From: Lachnospiraceae bacterium
GTDB taxonomy: Bacteria > Bacillota > Clostridia > Lachnospirales > Lachnospiraceae
Assembly: GCA_900751785.1 (NCBI GenBank)
Contig: CAADSM010000149.1
Location: 1 to 23,685 of the forward strand
Direction of reading: 5' to 3'
DNA: 23,685 nt
Below, piece after piece: positions 7,968-15,649 of the stretch. Within the stretch, counting starts at the first letter, position 1. Each line of letters starts with the position of its first letter. Position numbers and translations under genes: made by a program. The notes under the pieces are model-generated. The model saw nothing but the letters and a program-made list of their open reading frames with translations. It was not told where the DNA came from and made no database searches.

Positions 7968-8306
7968 CTATCTGTTCTCCTGCGTGTCCTTAGTCGTTCC
8001 GTTATTCTCCGTCATCTCATCCGCGGCCTTGTCCACGCCGTCCGTGATATCGTCCGTCACATGATCCACGCCGTCTGTGACATCATCCACCGCATCGTCG
8101 ATGATGCCGTCTCCTGAAGTTGCGTCATTCACATTGCTGTTATCGTCCGTGACATTGTTCACATCGTTGTTTTCCGTACGGTCATTCCCGCTCTCCGAAG
8201 ACTGATCCGCCCCATTATCCGCATTGTCCCTGCTGCTGCAGGCTGCTGTGCCGAGCAGAACGAAAACACATGTCATGAGCAGAAGAACCTGTTTCATTTT
8301 TTTCAT
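7968..8306 (-). CDS. Small acidic Asp/Asn-rich lipoprotein
   Basis: The 112-residue protein starts with MKKMKQ and a hydrophobic segment (7-19), then a lipobox-like TAAC with the lipidated Cys at 23. The -3 position is Thr instead of the usual Leu, so lipidation is likely but not certain. The mature part is almost entirely D, N, T, S, G and E. Two similar blocks, VDDVTDGVDH and VTDDITDGVDK (about residues 75-95), could form amphipathic helices. No enzyme domain is visible. I do not recognise a specific family; similar small acidic lipoproteins are frequent in Lachnospiraceae. It is expected to be anchored on the outer face of the membrane. The start has GGGAG eight bases upstream. It follows the sigma-factor gene by 76 bases containing a long inverted repeat. 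Confidence 0.8.
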   Translation of the reverse strand: MKKMKQVLLLMTCVFVLLGTAACSSRDNADNGADQSSESGNDRTENNDVNNVTDDNSNVNDATSGDGIIDDAVDDVTDGVDHVTDDITDGVDKAADEMTENNGTTKDTQENR

Positions 8307-8326
8307 AAGAATGTCTCCCTTTCCAC

Positions 8327-8369
8327 AAATATTGTTGCATATTTACTATCTGCACAACCAACAATATTT
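8327..8369. repeat. Perfect 11-bp inverted repeat between the sigma factor and lipoprotein genes
   Basis: AAATATTGTTG (8327-8337) and CAACAATATTT (8359-8369) flank 21 bases. It is AT-rich, lies just after the sigma-factor stop and just before the lipoprotein ribosome site, and no U tract follows on the minus strand. It could be a mRNA hairpin that protects or separates messages, or an operator. No convincing promoter was seen within it. Confidence 0.65.
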
Positions 8370-8382
8370 ATGCACGGAAGTT

Positions 8383-9219
8383 CTATTTTTTTGCATTTTC
8401 ACGGAGCTTTTCCATCGCCCGGGCTTCAATCTGGCGGACCCGTTCTCTCGTCACATTGAGGATACCGCCGATCTCTTCCAGCGTGTGCGTGCTCCCGTCC
8501 TCCAGCCCATAGCGGAGTCCGATCACCTGACGCTCCCTCTCGGTGAGGGATGCGAGAAGCTCGCTGACTTCTTCCTTCCGGACCAGCACATCCATTGCTT
8601 CCTCCGGGGTAGCCTCTCTCTTATCCTCCACCATGTCCCCGAGGCTGTTCTCTCCATCTTCTCCAACAGGGGTCTCCAGCGACACAGGGTTCTGCAGATA
8701 AGAAAGGATATCCTTCACTTCCTCTTCCGTCTTGTTTCCCAGCTTCTCCGCAATCTCCTTCGGAAGAGGCTCCCTGCCCAGCTCCTGCTGGAGCTCCTTG
8801 GAGATCTTCTGCACCCGCTTCATATTTTCAGCCACATGCACGGGTACGCGGATCTCCCTTGCCTGCTGGTCAATGGCGCGCTGCATCGCCTCCTTGATCC
8901 ACCATGACGCATATGTGGAGAACCGATTTTCCTTCGTGTAGTCATACTTTTCCGCCGCCCGCATCAGTCCCATGTTTCCCTCCTGTATCAAATCCATGAG
9001 CTGTACGCCGCGGCCAGTATAGCGTTTCGCAAGCGAGACGACCAGCCGGAGATTTCCTTCCTCAAGCTTTCTTCTCGCAGACTCGTCTCCCTGCGCGCTC
9101 CTCCTTCCGAGCTCCCTCTCTTCTTCCTCGGAAAGAAGCGGGATCTGCCCGATCTCATTCAGATAGATCTTGAGAGGCTCCGTCATCACTGTTTCTGCTA
9201 TATCCAGTTCTTTCTCCAT
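8383..9219 (-). CDS. RpoD/SigA-family RNA polymerase sigma factor, short (group 2-like)
   Basis: A 278-residue sigma-70 family protein. Region 1.2 (about 14-45) and region 2 (about 55-125, with [17 protein letters not shown]) are followed by region 3 (about 128-205) and region 4 (215-275, [23 protein letters not shown]). Region 1.1, the long spacer and the acidic N-terminus of primary sigma factors are absent, so this is probably an alternative group 2-like factor. Region 4.2 matches sigma-70 at the -35 contact residues, and His128/Glu131 match the extended -10 contact pair. The residues aligned to E. coli Gln437 and Thr440, which read base -12, are Glu110 and Gln113 here. The ATG has AGGAG close upstream. 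It lies 19 bases behind fbp and is probably co-transcribed with dapB-fbp. Confidence 0.92.
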   Translation of the reverse strand: MEKELDIAETVMTEPLKIYLNEIGQIPLLSEEEERELGRRSAQGDESARRKLEEGNLRLVVSLAKRYTGRGVQLMDLIQEGNMGLMRAAEKYDYTKENRFSTYASWWIKEAMQRAIDQQAREIRVPVHVAENMKRVQKISKELQQELGREPLPKEIAEKLGNKTEEEVKDILSYLQNPVSLETPVGEDGENSLGDMVEDKREATPEEAMDVLVRKEEVSELLASLTERERQVIGLRYGLEDGSTHTLEEIGGILNVTRERVRQIEARAMEKLRENAKK

Positions 9220-9238
9220 ATTTTCTCCTGTTCCTGCA

Positions 9239-11191
9239 TTAAATTTTCTCGTTGATCTCTCCGTTCCTGTATGCGGCGAGCAGCCGCTCCAGGTCCTGTA
9301 CCTGCTCCTTCATCTCGATCCCCTTGTCCGTATCTCCCACCAGCCGGCGCTCCGTCACACGCTTGACCACCATTGTCTCGGAATGGATATCGATCTCTTT
9401 CTCAATGGCAGCCTCCTTGGACTCGAACGGCTCATGGGCCACGAGCAGAAGGCCGTAGGAATTGTAGATCAGCGTGTATCCCGCGATCCCGGTCTCCTTT
9501 TGATAGGCACGGGAAAATCCCCCGTCAATGATCATGACCTTCCCGCCGCACTTGATCGGACTCTCGCCGTCCTTGCGCCTCACCGGCACATGTCCATTGA
9601 CGATGTGCGCCTCCTCCGGATCCAGGCCGAACTCCCTCAGGATCGAATTGATCACCTTTTCATTCTCCAGGAAGGAATAGTACGGATTCTTTTTCTCGAT
9701 ATGGGTCTCCTTTTCTTCCAGGAAATATCGTTCGAACGTTGCCATCCTGTCCTTGCCGAAAAGCGGCGAATCCGGGTGGAGCCAGATATACCACATGATG
9801 TCGCATCCGTCCCGGCGTTCCTTCTCATCCACGGCCAGAAATCCTTTTCTCACATAACTCTCAAGCACGTCATAGAGCTTTTTCCCGCGGTATTTTCTGC
9901 CGAACACCTCAGCCTCCTTCAGGCTGCCGTCCGCATCAAGCGGGACGCACCCGTGATAGAGGAGGTTGTTGTTATACACCTTATAAAGTCCGCCCTTTCC
10001 CAAAAGGAATCTCATATGCTGCTGCAGCTTTTCACATCCTCTGAAGGCGTGCTCAAGACGGTGCATGATCTCTTCTTCCTCGCTGCTGAGCCTGTAAGGG
10101 TCCGCGGGATCGATCGTCGGGAAATTCATATCCAGCATCCGGTACTCCTTTCCTCCCAGGCTCACCGTTCCCTTCTCATGATCGATCCTGTGGAGCATCG
10201 CCCGGTCCTCGAGATGAAATCCCGGCTGTCTCTGTATGATCTGTCCCTCTACCTTGAACTGGATCACTGAAATCGCTTTATGGATCCGCAGGTTCATCTC
10301 CCGCTCTTCCATGCCGGACCGGTCCTGCCCCTTCAGCCTGAAGCAGGTGCACGGGTCATCCATATACACCTTCAGTGCAAACGTCGCAAGCGGAAGGAGA
10401 TTGATCCCGTATCCGTCTTCCAGAATATCCAGATTGCCGTAGCGCGCGCAGATGCGGATCACATTTGCGATGCATCCCCACTGTCCCGCCGCCGCGCCCA
10501 TCCAGAGCACATCATGGTTTCCCCACTGGATGTCCAGAGAATGGCAGGTCATCAGCTTGTCCATGATGATATGCGGTCCCGGCCCCCTGTCATAGATATC
10601 TCCCACAATGTGCAGATGGTCCACGACAAGCCTCTGGATCAGCTCTGAGATCGCGGTTATAAATTCCTCCGCGCGGCCGATCCGGATGATCGTTGAAATG
10701 ATCTCGTTATAATAGGATTCTTTGTCGCTGACCTCCGCCTTCTCCGTGATCAGCTCTTCGATCACATAGGCAAAATCCTTCGGCAGCGCTTTTCTAACTT
10801 TCGAGCGGGTATACTTGCTGGCGACACGCTTGCTCACCTCGATCAGGCGGTAGAGCTGGACTCTGTACCAGTCCTCCATATTGCTCTCCGTCTGCCGCAC
10901 GAGCCTCATCTTCGCTTTCGGGTAATAGATCAGTGTTGCGAGAGAACGCTTGTCCTTCGCGCTCAGCGTATTTCCGAAGACATCCTCGATCTTGCGCCTC
11001 ACGGAACCCGACCCGTTCTTCAGCACATGTGAGAACGCCTCATACTCTCCGTGCACGTCCGTGAGGAAATGTTCCGTCCCCTTCGGAAGGTTCATGATCG
11101 CCTGCAGATTGATGATCTCCGTGGACGCCGCGGCGATCGTGGGGTAAAGGTCAGACAAACGCTCCAGATATCTGGTCTCCAGCTTTTTCAT
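9239..11191 (-). CDS. fbp: Class III fructose-1,6-bisphosphatase
   Basis: A 650-residue cytosolic metallophosphatase removing the C1 phosphate of fructose-1,6-bisphosphate in gluconeogenesis. It is the Firmicutes (Bacillus-type) FBPase class, related to calcineurin-like phosphatases. Metal-site motifs are DVHGEYEAF (45-53), GDIYDRGP (197-204), GNHDVLWMG (224-232) and a later NGHVPVR. The family is usually 640-670 residues, so it is full length. ATG 11191 is preferred over GTG 11197 because AAGGAG lies eight bases before the ATG but only two before the GTG. That ribosome site overlaps the dapB stop codon, suggesting coupled translation. A short RpoD-family sigma gene follows. Bacillus Fbp is activated by phosphoenolpyruvate; whether this one is cannot be seen. 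Confidence 0.96.
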   Translation of the reverse strand: MKKLETRYLERLSDLYPTIAAASTEIINLQAIMNLPKGTEHFLTDVHGEYEAFSHVLKNGSGSVRRKIEDVFGNTLSAKDKRSLATLIYYPKAKMRLVRQTESNMEDWYRVQLYRLIEVSKRVASKYTRSKVRKALPKDFAYVIEELITEKAEVSDKESYYNEIISTIIRIGRAEEFITAISELIQRLVVDHLHIVGDIYDRGPGPHIIMDKLMTCHSLDIQWGNHDVLWMGAAAGQWGCIANVIRICARYGNLDILEDGYGINLLPLATFALKVYMDDPCTCFRLKGQDRSGMEEREMNLRIHKAISVIQFKVEGQIIQRQPGFHLEDRAMLHRIDHEKGTVSLGGKEYRMLDMNFPTIDPADPYRLSSEEEEIMHRLEHAFRGCEKLQQHMRFLLGKGGLYKVYNNNLLYHGCVPLDADGSLKEAEVFGRKYRGKKLYDVLESYVRKGFLAVDEKERRDGCDIMWYIWLHPDSPLFGKDRMATFERYFLEEKETHIEKKNPYYSFLENEKVINSILREFGLDPEEAHIVNGHVPVRRKDGESPIKCGGKVMIIDGGFSRAYQKETGIAGYTLIYNSYGLLLVAHEPFESKEAAIEKEIDIHSETMVVKRVTERRLVGDTDKGIEMKEQVQDLERLLAAYRNGEINEKI

Positions 11192-11203
11192 ACTCACTTC
11201 TCC

Positions 11204-11962
11204 TTAAAATTGAATCACATCGCCCATGTCATACATTCCCGGCTCTCTGTCCTTTAAAAATTTGGCCGCTTCCACTGCGCCTTTGGCAAAAACATTTCTG
11301 GAATACGCCGTGTGCTTAAACTCGATCACCTCGTCCGTACCGGCAAAGATGACCTCGTGCTCGCCCACGATCGTACCGCCGCGGACAGCCGAGATCCCGA
11401 TCTCCCTGCCGTCTCTTTTCTGTCTCACCTGGCTCCTGTCATATACATAGTGGTACGCCCCGTCCAGCGCCTCATTGATCGAGTCCGCCAGCGCCAGAGC
11501 CGTGCCGCTGGGCGCGTCCAGCTTCTGATTGTGATGGCGCTCCACCAGCTCGATATCATACCCTGCATTTCCAAGGACCTTTGCCGCATCCTTCAAAAGT
11601 TTCAGGAGAAGATTGATCCCAAGGGACATATTTGCTGACTTCAGGACAGCGGTCTTCTCTGACGTCTTCTCCACCTTCTCAAGCTGTTCCGCGGAAAGCC
11701 CCGTCGTACAGAGAACGACCGGCAGCTTCTTTTCCGCACAATAGTCCAGGAGCTCGTCCATCGCTCCCGCATTGGAAAAGTCGATCACCACATCTGCCTC
11801 CACATCGCACTGGCTGACCGTCTCAAACACCGGGTAGTCATTCGGGATCCCTGTATATGTATCAACACCGGCCGTGATCACGGCGCTGTCATCATTCTTG
11901 ACAAGCTCTGTTATCATTCTTCCCATTTTTCCATTGCATCCGTGCATCAAAATTCTTGTCAT
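11204..11962 (-). CDS. dapB: 4-hydroxy-tetrahydrodipicolinate reductase
   Basis: A 252-residue NAD(P)H-dependent reductase of the lysine/diaminopimelate pathway, feeding lysine and peptidoglycan. The Rossmann motif GCNGKMG (8-14) begins the protein, CTTGL (85-89) is the nucleotide-side loop, and ERHHNQKLDAPSGTAL (141-156) holds the catalytic His and Lys and substrate-binding residues. The C-terminus AVEAAKFL ... GMYDMGDVIQF is typical. The start at 11962 is chosen because AGGAGG is eight bases upstream and the protein begins directly with the Rossmann strand; an in-frame ATG at 12040 would add 26 unsupported residues and lies at the predicted transcription start. It is the first gene of a dapB-fbp-sigma group. 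The roughly 75-base leader is too short for a lysine riboswitch. Confidence 0.97.
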   Translation of the reverse strand: MTRILMHGCNGKMGRMITELVKNDDSAVITAGVDTYTGIPNDYPVFETVSQCDVEADVVIDFSNAGAMDELLDYCAEKKLPVVLCTTGLSAEQLEKVEKTSEKTAVLKSANMSLGINLLLKLLKDAAKVLGNAGYDIELVERHHNQKLDAPSGTALALADSINEALDGAYHYVYDRSQVRQKRDGREIGISAVRGGTIVGEHEVIFAGTDEVIEFKHTAYSRNVFAKGAVEAAKFLKDREPGMYDMGDVIQF

Positions 11963-11970
11963 TCTTTTCT

Positions 11971-11976
11971 CCTCCT
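11971..11976 (-). promoter_or_regulatory. Ribosome binding site deciding the dapB start
   Basis: AGGAGG on the minus strand, eight bases before ATG 11962. It rules out the longer open frame from 12040. Confidence 0.85.
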
Positions 11977-12044
11977 GTTCGTAACTTCCTCGCTGCCGTT
12001 CACAACGAACCGATGTGGACAGCAGCAATTCCTCGATCATAAAA

Positions 12045-12073
12045 AGAATATCACATTTAAAACTTTATCACAA
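12045..12073 (-). promoter_or_regulatory. dapB operon promoter
   Basis: TTGTGA (12068-12073) and TATTCT (12045-12050) on the minus strand have a 17-base spacer and an extended -10 TG. It lies right after the terminator of the upstream SSB-like gene. The predicted start is about 75 bases before the dapB ATG. Confidence 0.7.
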
Positions 12074-12085
12074 CACATGAATCTG

Positions 12086-12119
12086 AAAAGCCGGCCTCAT
12101 CACAGCGGATGAAGCCGGC
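12086..12119 (-). terminator. Rho-independent terminator after the SSB-like gene
   Basis: In mRNA sense GCCGGCTTCATC pairs with GATGAGGCCGGC (one G-U pair, 6-base loop), followed by TTTT. It begins six bases after the stop codon. Confidence 0.88.
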
Positions 12120-12124
12120 ACGGT

Positions 12125-12754
12125 TCACTCATCGATACATTCCAGTTTGCTCACCGAGACCTCATATGCGGTCCTTGTCTCGGTCTCTGTCTCAGATAGT
12201 TTCTTCACATATTCCCTGCTCTGGATGCGGCCCAGTATGCGCACATGTTCTCCGACCTCAAAGCCGGACGCATAGCGGGCATTCCTCCCCCAGCAGATAC
12301 ACGGGATGTAATCGGATTTCCCGTAGGGCCGGTTCACCGCCAGCAGCAGGTCTGCGATCTCGCGTCCCAGCGGCGTCTTCCTGTACACCGGTCTCTTGCA
12401 CATATATCCTTCCAGCAGGATATGGTTCGTCTTCGCCCCGTCCGGTTCTTCCTCGATAAACTCGATCTCTCTGGCAAACACGGACAGCACCAGACGGTTT
12501 TTCTGTTCCTCATGACGGTTGTACGAGCGGAACTGCCCCGAGATCATCATGCACATCCCCCTGTAGTCCTGTGTCACGTCAATGAGGCGTTCCGACACCA
12601 TGACAGGAATCCTGTCGTTGGAATTGCTCAGCCTCCTCACCAGGATATCCACCATGTAGAATCCTTCCCCGAAGACCTCGTGGCTGTATGTAAACTCCGA
12701 AACCACCTCTCCGATCACCGTCACCTGATTGTTCTCAATAACCTTATCTGACAT
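12125..12754 (-). CDS. Single-stranded DNA-binding-like protein with two OB folds
   Basis: A 209-residue protein that appears to contain two consecutive SSB-type OB folds. The first spans about 9-101 (NQVTVIGEVVSEF ... YRGMCMMISGQFRSY ... LVLSVFAREIEFIE). The second spans about 109-206 (NHILLEGYMCKRPVYRKTPLG, IADLLLAVNRPYGKSDYIPC, GRNARYASGFEVGEHVRILGRIQSREY, AYEVSVSKLECIDE), where the 'ADLLLAVNR' and 'GE.VRILGRIQSREY' stretches are classical SSB. The acidic C-terminal tail of housekeeping SSB (DDDIPF type) is absent. Probably a paralog rather than the replication SSB. A role in DNA replication, repair or competence is inferred from the fold only. The start ATG has GGGAG about 12 bases upstream. 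It is a single-gene unit with its own terminator. Confidence 0.75.
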   Translation of the reverse strand: MSDKVIENNQVTVIGEVVSEFTYSHEVFGEGFYMVDILVRRLSNSNDRIPVMVSERLIDVTQDYRGMCMMISGQFRSYNRHEEQKNRLVLSVFAREIEFIEEEPDGAKTNHILLEGYMCKRPVYRKTPLGREIADLLLAVNRPYGKSDYIPCICWGRNARYASGFEVGEHVRILGRIQSREYVKKLSETETETRTAYEVSVSKLECIDE

Positions 12755-12877
12755 AATTTACAGTTCTCCCTTCCTCTTGTCGGTATTTTTGAGTCACTAC
12801 TAAATTTATGTGCAGATAAGATATGTTAGAACCGGAATGCGCGGAAATCGTTCGACATATTATTTGCTTTCCATCAT

Positions 12878-12912
12878 CAGTTCAGCCATAGGGTAAGGGG
12901 CAGGCTGAACTG
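12878..12912. repeat. Inverted repeat upstream of the typA promoter
   Basis: CAGTTCAGCC (12878-12887) and GGCTGAACTG (12903-12912) form a perfect 10-bp stem with a 15-base loop in the 273-base gap between the divergent SSB-like and typA genes. It lies 35 bases before the typA -35. No clear U tract follows, so an operator or unrelated hairpin is possible. The rest of this gap holds the typA promoter and an AT-rich stretch; I saw no strong promoter for the SSB-like gene. Confidence 0.55.
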
Positions 12913-12946
12913 TTACTTTCTCCCGCATATCTGTAAAATGATGCCC

Positions 12947-12974
12947 TTGCAAATTTTCCATTATATGATAGAAT
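12947..12974 (+). promoter_or_regulatory. typA promoter
   Basis: TTGCAA (12947-12952), 16-base spacer, TAGAAT (12969-12974) with an extended -10 TG at 12966-12967. The predicted start is about 45 bases before the ATG. Confidence 0.72.
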
Positions 12975-13027
12975 GAAAAAGTTGCAGCGATAGAAATGTT
13001 TATTAATAGGAAAGAGTGTAGGATATT

Positions 13028-14860
13028 ATGAAGACAAAACGTGAAGATGTAAGAAATATTGCGATCATCGCCCATGTCGATCACGGCAAGACGACTCTGG
13101 TGGACGAGCTTCTGAAGCAGAGCGGCGTTTTCCGCGAGAATCAGGAAGTGGCGGAACGCGTCATGGACTCCAACGATATCGAGCGCGAGCGCGGCATCAC
13201 CATTCTGTCCAAAAATACTGCCGTACATTATAAAGGAACCAAGATCAACATCATCGATACCCCGGGACACGCTGATTTCGGCGGAGAGGTAGAGCGTGTG
13301 CTCAAGATGGTAAACGGCGTCGTCCTCGTCGTGGACGCTTTCGAGGGCGCCATGCCGCAGACCAAATTCGTCCTGCGCAAAGCGCTGGAGCTGGATCTCC
13401 CGGTCATCGTGTGCATCAACAAGATCGACCGCCCCGAGGCGCGTCCGGACGCAGTCATCGACGAAGTCCTGGAGCTTTTCATCGATCTGGGAGCGTCCGA
13501 CGAGCAGCTGGAATGCCCGTTCGTGTACGCCTCCGCCAAGGCCGGCGTCGCTGTCCTTGACCTGTCAGACGAAGAGAGAGACATGAAGCCCCTCTTCGAG
13601 ACGATCCTGAACTACATCCCGGCTCCGGAGGGTGATCCGGAAGCGCCGACCCAGGTGCTGATCAGCACCATCGACTACAATGAATATGTAGGACGCATCG
13701 GCATCGGCAAGGTCGACAACGGTACGATCGCGGTGAACCAGGAAATGGTACTCGTCAACCACCACGATCCTGACAAACAAGAAAAGGTTAAGATCAGCAA
13801 GCTCTATGAATTTGACGGGCTGGACAAGATCGAGGTCAAGGAGGCAACGATCGGATCCATCGTCGCCATCTCCGGGATCTCGGACATCTCCATCGGGGAT
13901 ACGCTCTGCTCTCCCGAAAAGCCGGAGCCGATCCCGTTCCAGAAGATCTCCGAGCCGACGATCTCCATGCAGTTCATCGTCAACGACAGCCCCTTTGCGG
14001 GCCAGGAAGGCAAATACGTCACCTCCCGCCATCTGCGCGAGCGTCTGTTCCGCGAGCTGAATACGGACGTCAGCCTCAGAGTCGAGGAGACCGACAACAC
14101 AGACAGCTTCAAGGTATCCGGACGCGGAGAGCTCCATCTCTCGGTCCTGATCGAAAATATGCGCCGCGAGGGCTATGAGTTCGCAGTCAGCAAGGCAGAA
14201 GTCCTCTACAAAACAGACGAGAACGGGAAGAAGCTCGAGCCCATGGAGACAGCCTATATCGATGTTCCCGACGAGTTCACCGGTGTCGTCATCGAAAAGC
14301 TCGGCCAGCGCAAAGGCGAGCTGCGGAATATGGGAACCTCCAACGGCGGCTACCCCCGCCTGGAATTTTCCATCCCGTCCAGAGGACTGATCGGATACAG
14401 AGGAGATTTCCTCACAGACACGAAAGGAAACGGGATACTGAACACGAGCTTTGACGGATACGCGCCGTACAAAGGCGATATCCAGTACCGCAAGCAGGGA
14501 TCACTGATCGCGTTCGAGACCGGCGAGTCCGTGACTTACGGTCTGTACAGCGCTCAGGAGCGAGGCACCCTGTTCATCGGGCCGGGCGAGCGCGTGTATG
14601 CCGGCATGGTCATCGGGCAGAACGGCAAGACTGAGGATATCGAGCTGAATGTCTGCAAGACCAAGCACCTGACCAACACCCGCTCCTCGAGCGCGGATGA
14701 AGCGCTGCGCCTCACACCGCCGCGCATCCTCAGCCTGGAGCAGGCGCTGGATTTTATCGACACAGACGAGCTGCTCGAGGTGACCCCGAAATCCCTGCGC
14801 ATCCGCAAGAAGATACTTGACTCCAGAATGAGAAAACGCAGCAATCTAAAATCCAATTGA
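13028..14860 (+). CDS. typA: Ribosome-associated GTPase TypA/BipA
   Basis: A 610-residue translational GTPase of the EF-G/LepA superfamily that binds the ribosome and aids 50S assembly and stress or low-temperature growth. G motifs are AHVDHGKTT (15-23), ERERGITI (52-59), DTPGH (77-81) and NKID (131-134). The later domains carry the BipA-typical SGRGELHLSVLIENMRREGYE, SRGLIGYRGDFLTDTKGNGI and TPKSLRIRKKILD near the end. Length equals the family norm. The gene uses noticeably more GC-ending codons (CGC, ATC, CTG) than its AT-rich upstream region, consistent with high expression. The ATG follows AATAGGAAAGAGTGTAGG, a diffuse ribosome site. hpf follows, with its own promoter starting a few bases after the typA stop. 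Confidence 0.98.
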   Translation: MKTKREDVRNIAIIAHVDHGKTTLVDELLKQSGVFRENQEVAERVMDSNDIERERGITILSKNTAVHYKGTKINIIDTPGHADFGGEVERVLKMVNGVVLVVDAFEGAMPQTKFVLRKALELDLPVIVCINKIDRPEARPDAVIDEVLELFIDLGASDEQLECPFVYASAKAGVAVLDLSDEERDMKPLFETILNYIPAPEGDPEAPTQVLISTIDYNEYVGRIGIGKVDNGTIAVNQEMVLVNHHDPDKQEKVKISKLYEFDGLDKIEVKEATIGSIVAISGISDISIGDTLCSPEKPEPIPFQKISEPTISMQFIVNDSPFAGQEGKYVTSRHLRERLFRELNTDVSLRVEETDNTDSFKVSGRGELHLSVLIENMRREGYEFAVSKAEVLYKTDENGKKLEPMETAYIDVPDEFTGVVIEKLGQRKGELRNMGTSNGGYPRLEFSIPSRGLIGYRGDFLTDTKGNGILNTSFDGYAPYKGDIQYRKQGSLIAFETGESVTYGLYSAQERGTLFIGPGERVYAGMVIGQNGKTEDIELNVCKTKHLTNTRSSSADEALRLTPPRILSLEQALDFIDTDELLEVTPKSLRIRKKILDSRMRKRSNLKSN

Positions 14861-14863
14861 TTC

Positions 14864-14892
14864 TATACATTGCCGCTGTTTCATGCTATAAT
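14864..14892 (+). promoter_or_regulatory. hpf promoter
   Basis: TATACA (14864-14869), 17-base spacer, perfect TATAAT (14887-14892) with extended TG. It begins four bases after the typA stop codon. The same -35/-10 combination is used in front of hprK. Confidence 0.78.
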
Positions 14893-14901
14893 ATGAACAT
14901 A

Positions 14902-14932
14902 ATACAGGCAGGAAAACACATTCTTCCTGTAT
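14902..14932 (+). promoter_or_regulatory. Hairpin in the hpf 5' leader
   Basis: ATACAGG (14902-14908) pairs perfectly with CCTGTAT (14926-14932), and an inner AGGAA/TTCTT pairing is possible. It would sit almost at the 5' end of the hpf mRNA, ten bases before the ribosome site, and could affect mRNA stability or initiation. Confidence 0.5.
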
Positions 14933-14958
14933 AATATAGACAAAAGGAGTTGAGCAGC

Positions 14959-15516
14959 ATGAATTTTATTATCAGCGGAAAAAACATTGAAGTAACACCC
15001 GGATTAAAGGATGCTATCGAACAGAAATTAGGAAAACTTGAAAGGTACTTCACTCCTGAAACAGAAATCATCGTGACACTCAGTGTAGAGAAGGAACGTC
15101 AGAAGATTGAGGTAACGATCCCGGTCAAGGGACACATCATCCGTTCCGAGCAGACAAGCAATGACATGTACGTCTCCATCGATCTTGTCGAGGAGATCAT
15201 CGAACGCCAGCTTCGCAAATACAAAAACAAACTGGTTGCCAGAAGCCAGGGACACCCCACCGCTTCTTCCTCCGGAAACAGTTTCAAAAAAGAATTTTTT
15301 GAATCAAAGGAAGAGTCTCCGGAAGACGATGAGATCCGCATCGTACGTACAAAGAAATTCGGCATCAAACCGATGTTTCCGGAAGATGCCTGTATCCAGA
15401 TGGAGCTTCTCGGACACAGCTTTTTCGTCTTCTCCAACGCTGAGACAGATGAGGTCAATGTCGTCTACAAAAGAAAAGACGGTTCCTTCGGTCTGATCGA
15501 GCCTGAATTTTCGTAA
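14959..15516 (+). CDS. hpf: Ribosome hibernation-promoting factor, long form
   Basis: A 185-residue protein that binds the 30S decoding region and, in the long form, dimerises 70S ribosomes into inactive 100S particles during starvation. The N-terminal S30AE domain (1-95) starts with MNFIISGKNIEVTPGLKDAI, with KLERYF and the IPVKGHIIRSEQTSNDMY strand-helix. A charged linker (about 100-125) precedes the C-terminal dimerisation domain (about 126-185, RIVRTKKFGIKPMFPEDA to YKRKDGSFGLIEPEFS). ATG 14959 is chosen because AAAGGAG is nine bases upstream; a TTG at 14950 directly after that site is rejected. It follows typA but has its own extended -10 promoter and terminator. Confidence 0.96.
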   Translation: MNFIISGKNIEVTPGLKDAIEQKLGKLERYFTPETEIIVTLSVEKERQKIEVTIPVKGHIIRSEQTSNDMYVSIDLVEEIIERQLRKYKNKLVARSQGHPTASSSGNSFKKEFFESKEESPEDDEIRIVRTKKFGIKPMFPEDACIQMELLGHSFFVFSNAETDEVNVVYKRKDGSFGLIEPEFS

Positions 15517-15529
15517 GTCACAGTTAACA

Positions 15530-15560
15530 AGAGGATGCTGTAAAAAGCATCCTCTCTTTT
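15530..15560 (+). terminator. Rho-independent terminator after hpf
   Basis: AGAGGATGCT (15530-15539) and AGCATCCTCT (15546-15555), a perfect 10-bp stem with a 6-base loop followed by CTTTTATG. The remaining 90 bases to the convergent yigZ stop hold nothing recognisable. Confidence 0.9.
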
Positions 15561-15649
15561 ATGTCTGTATTCCTGTTTTTCTCCTTCTATAATAATATTG
15601 TTCGCACCTGACCGCCGCTCTCATACGCACCTGCCGCGCTGACGCGCTT

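Noticed and set aside
9170..10270. Plus-strand open frame of 366 codons opposite fbp
   Set aside because: Antisense shadow of the class III fructose-bisphosphatase; no ribosome site or recognisable domain.
11963..12044. Possible lysine riboswitch before dapB
   Set aside because: The predicted leader is only about 75 bases and no multi-stem fold or terminator could be seen.
12860..13270. Minus-strand frame of 136 codons overlapping the typA start
   Set aside because: It covers the typA promoter and the typA G1 region in antisense and has no convincing ribosome site or domain.
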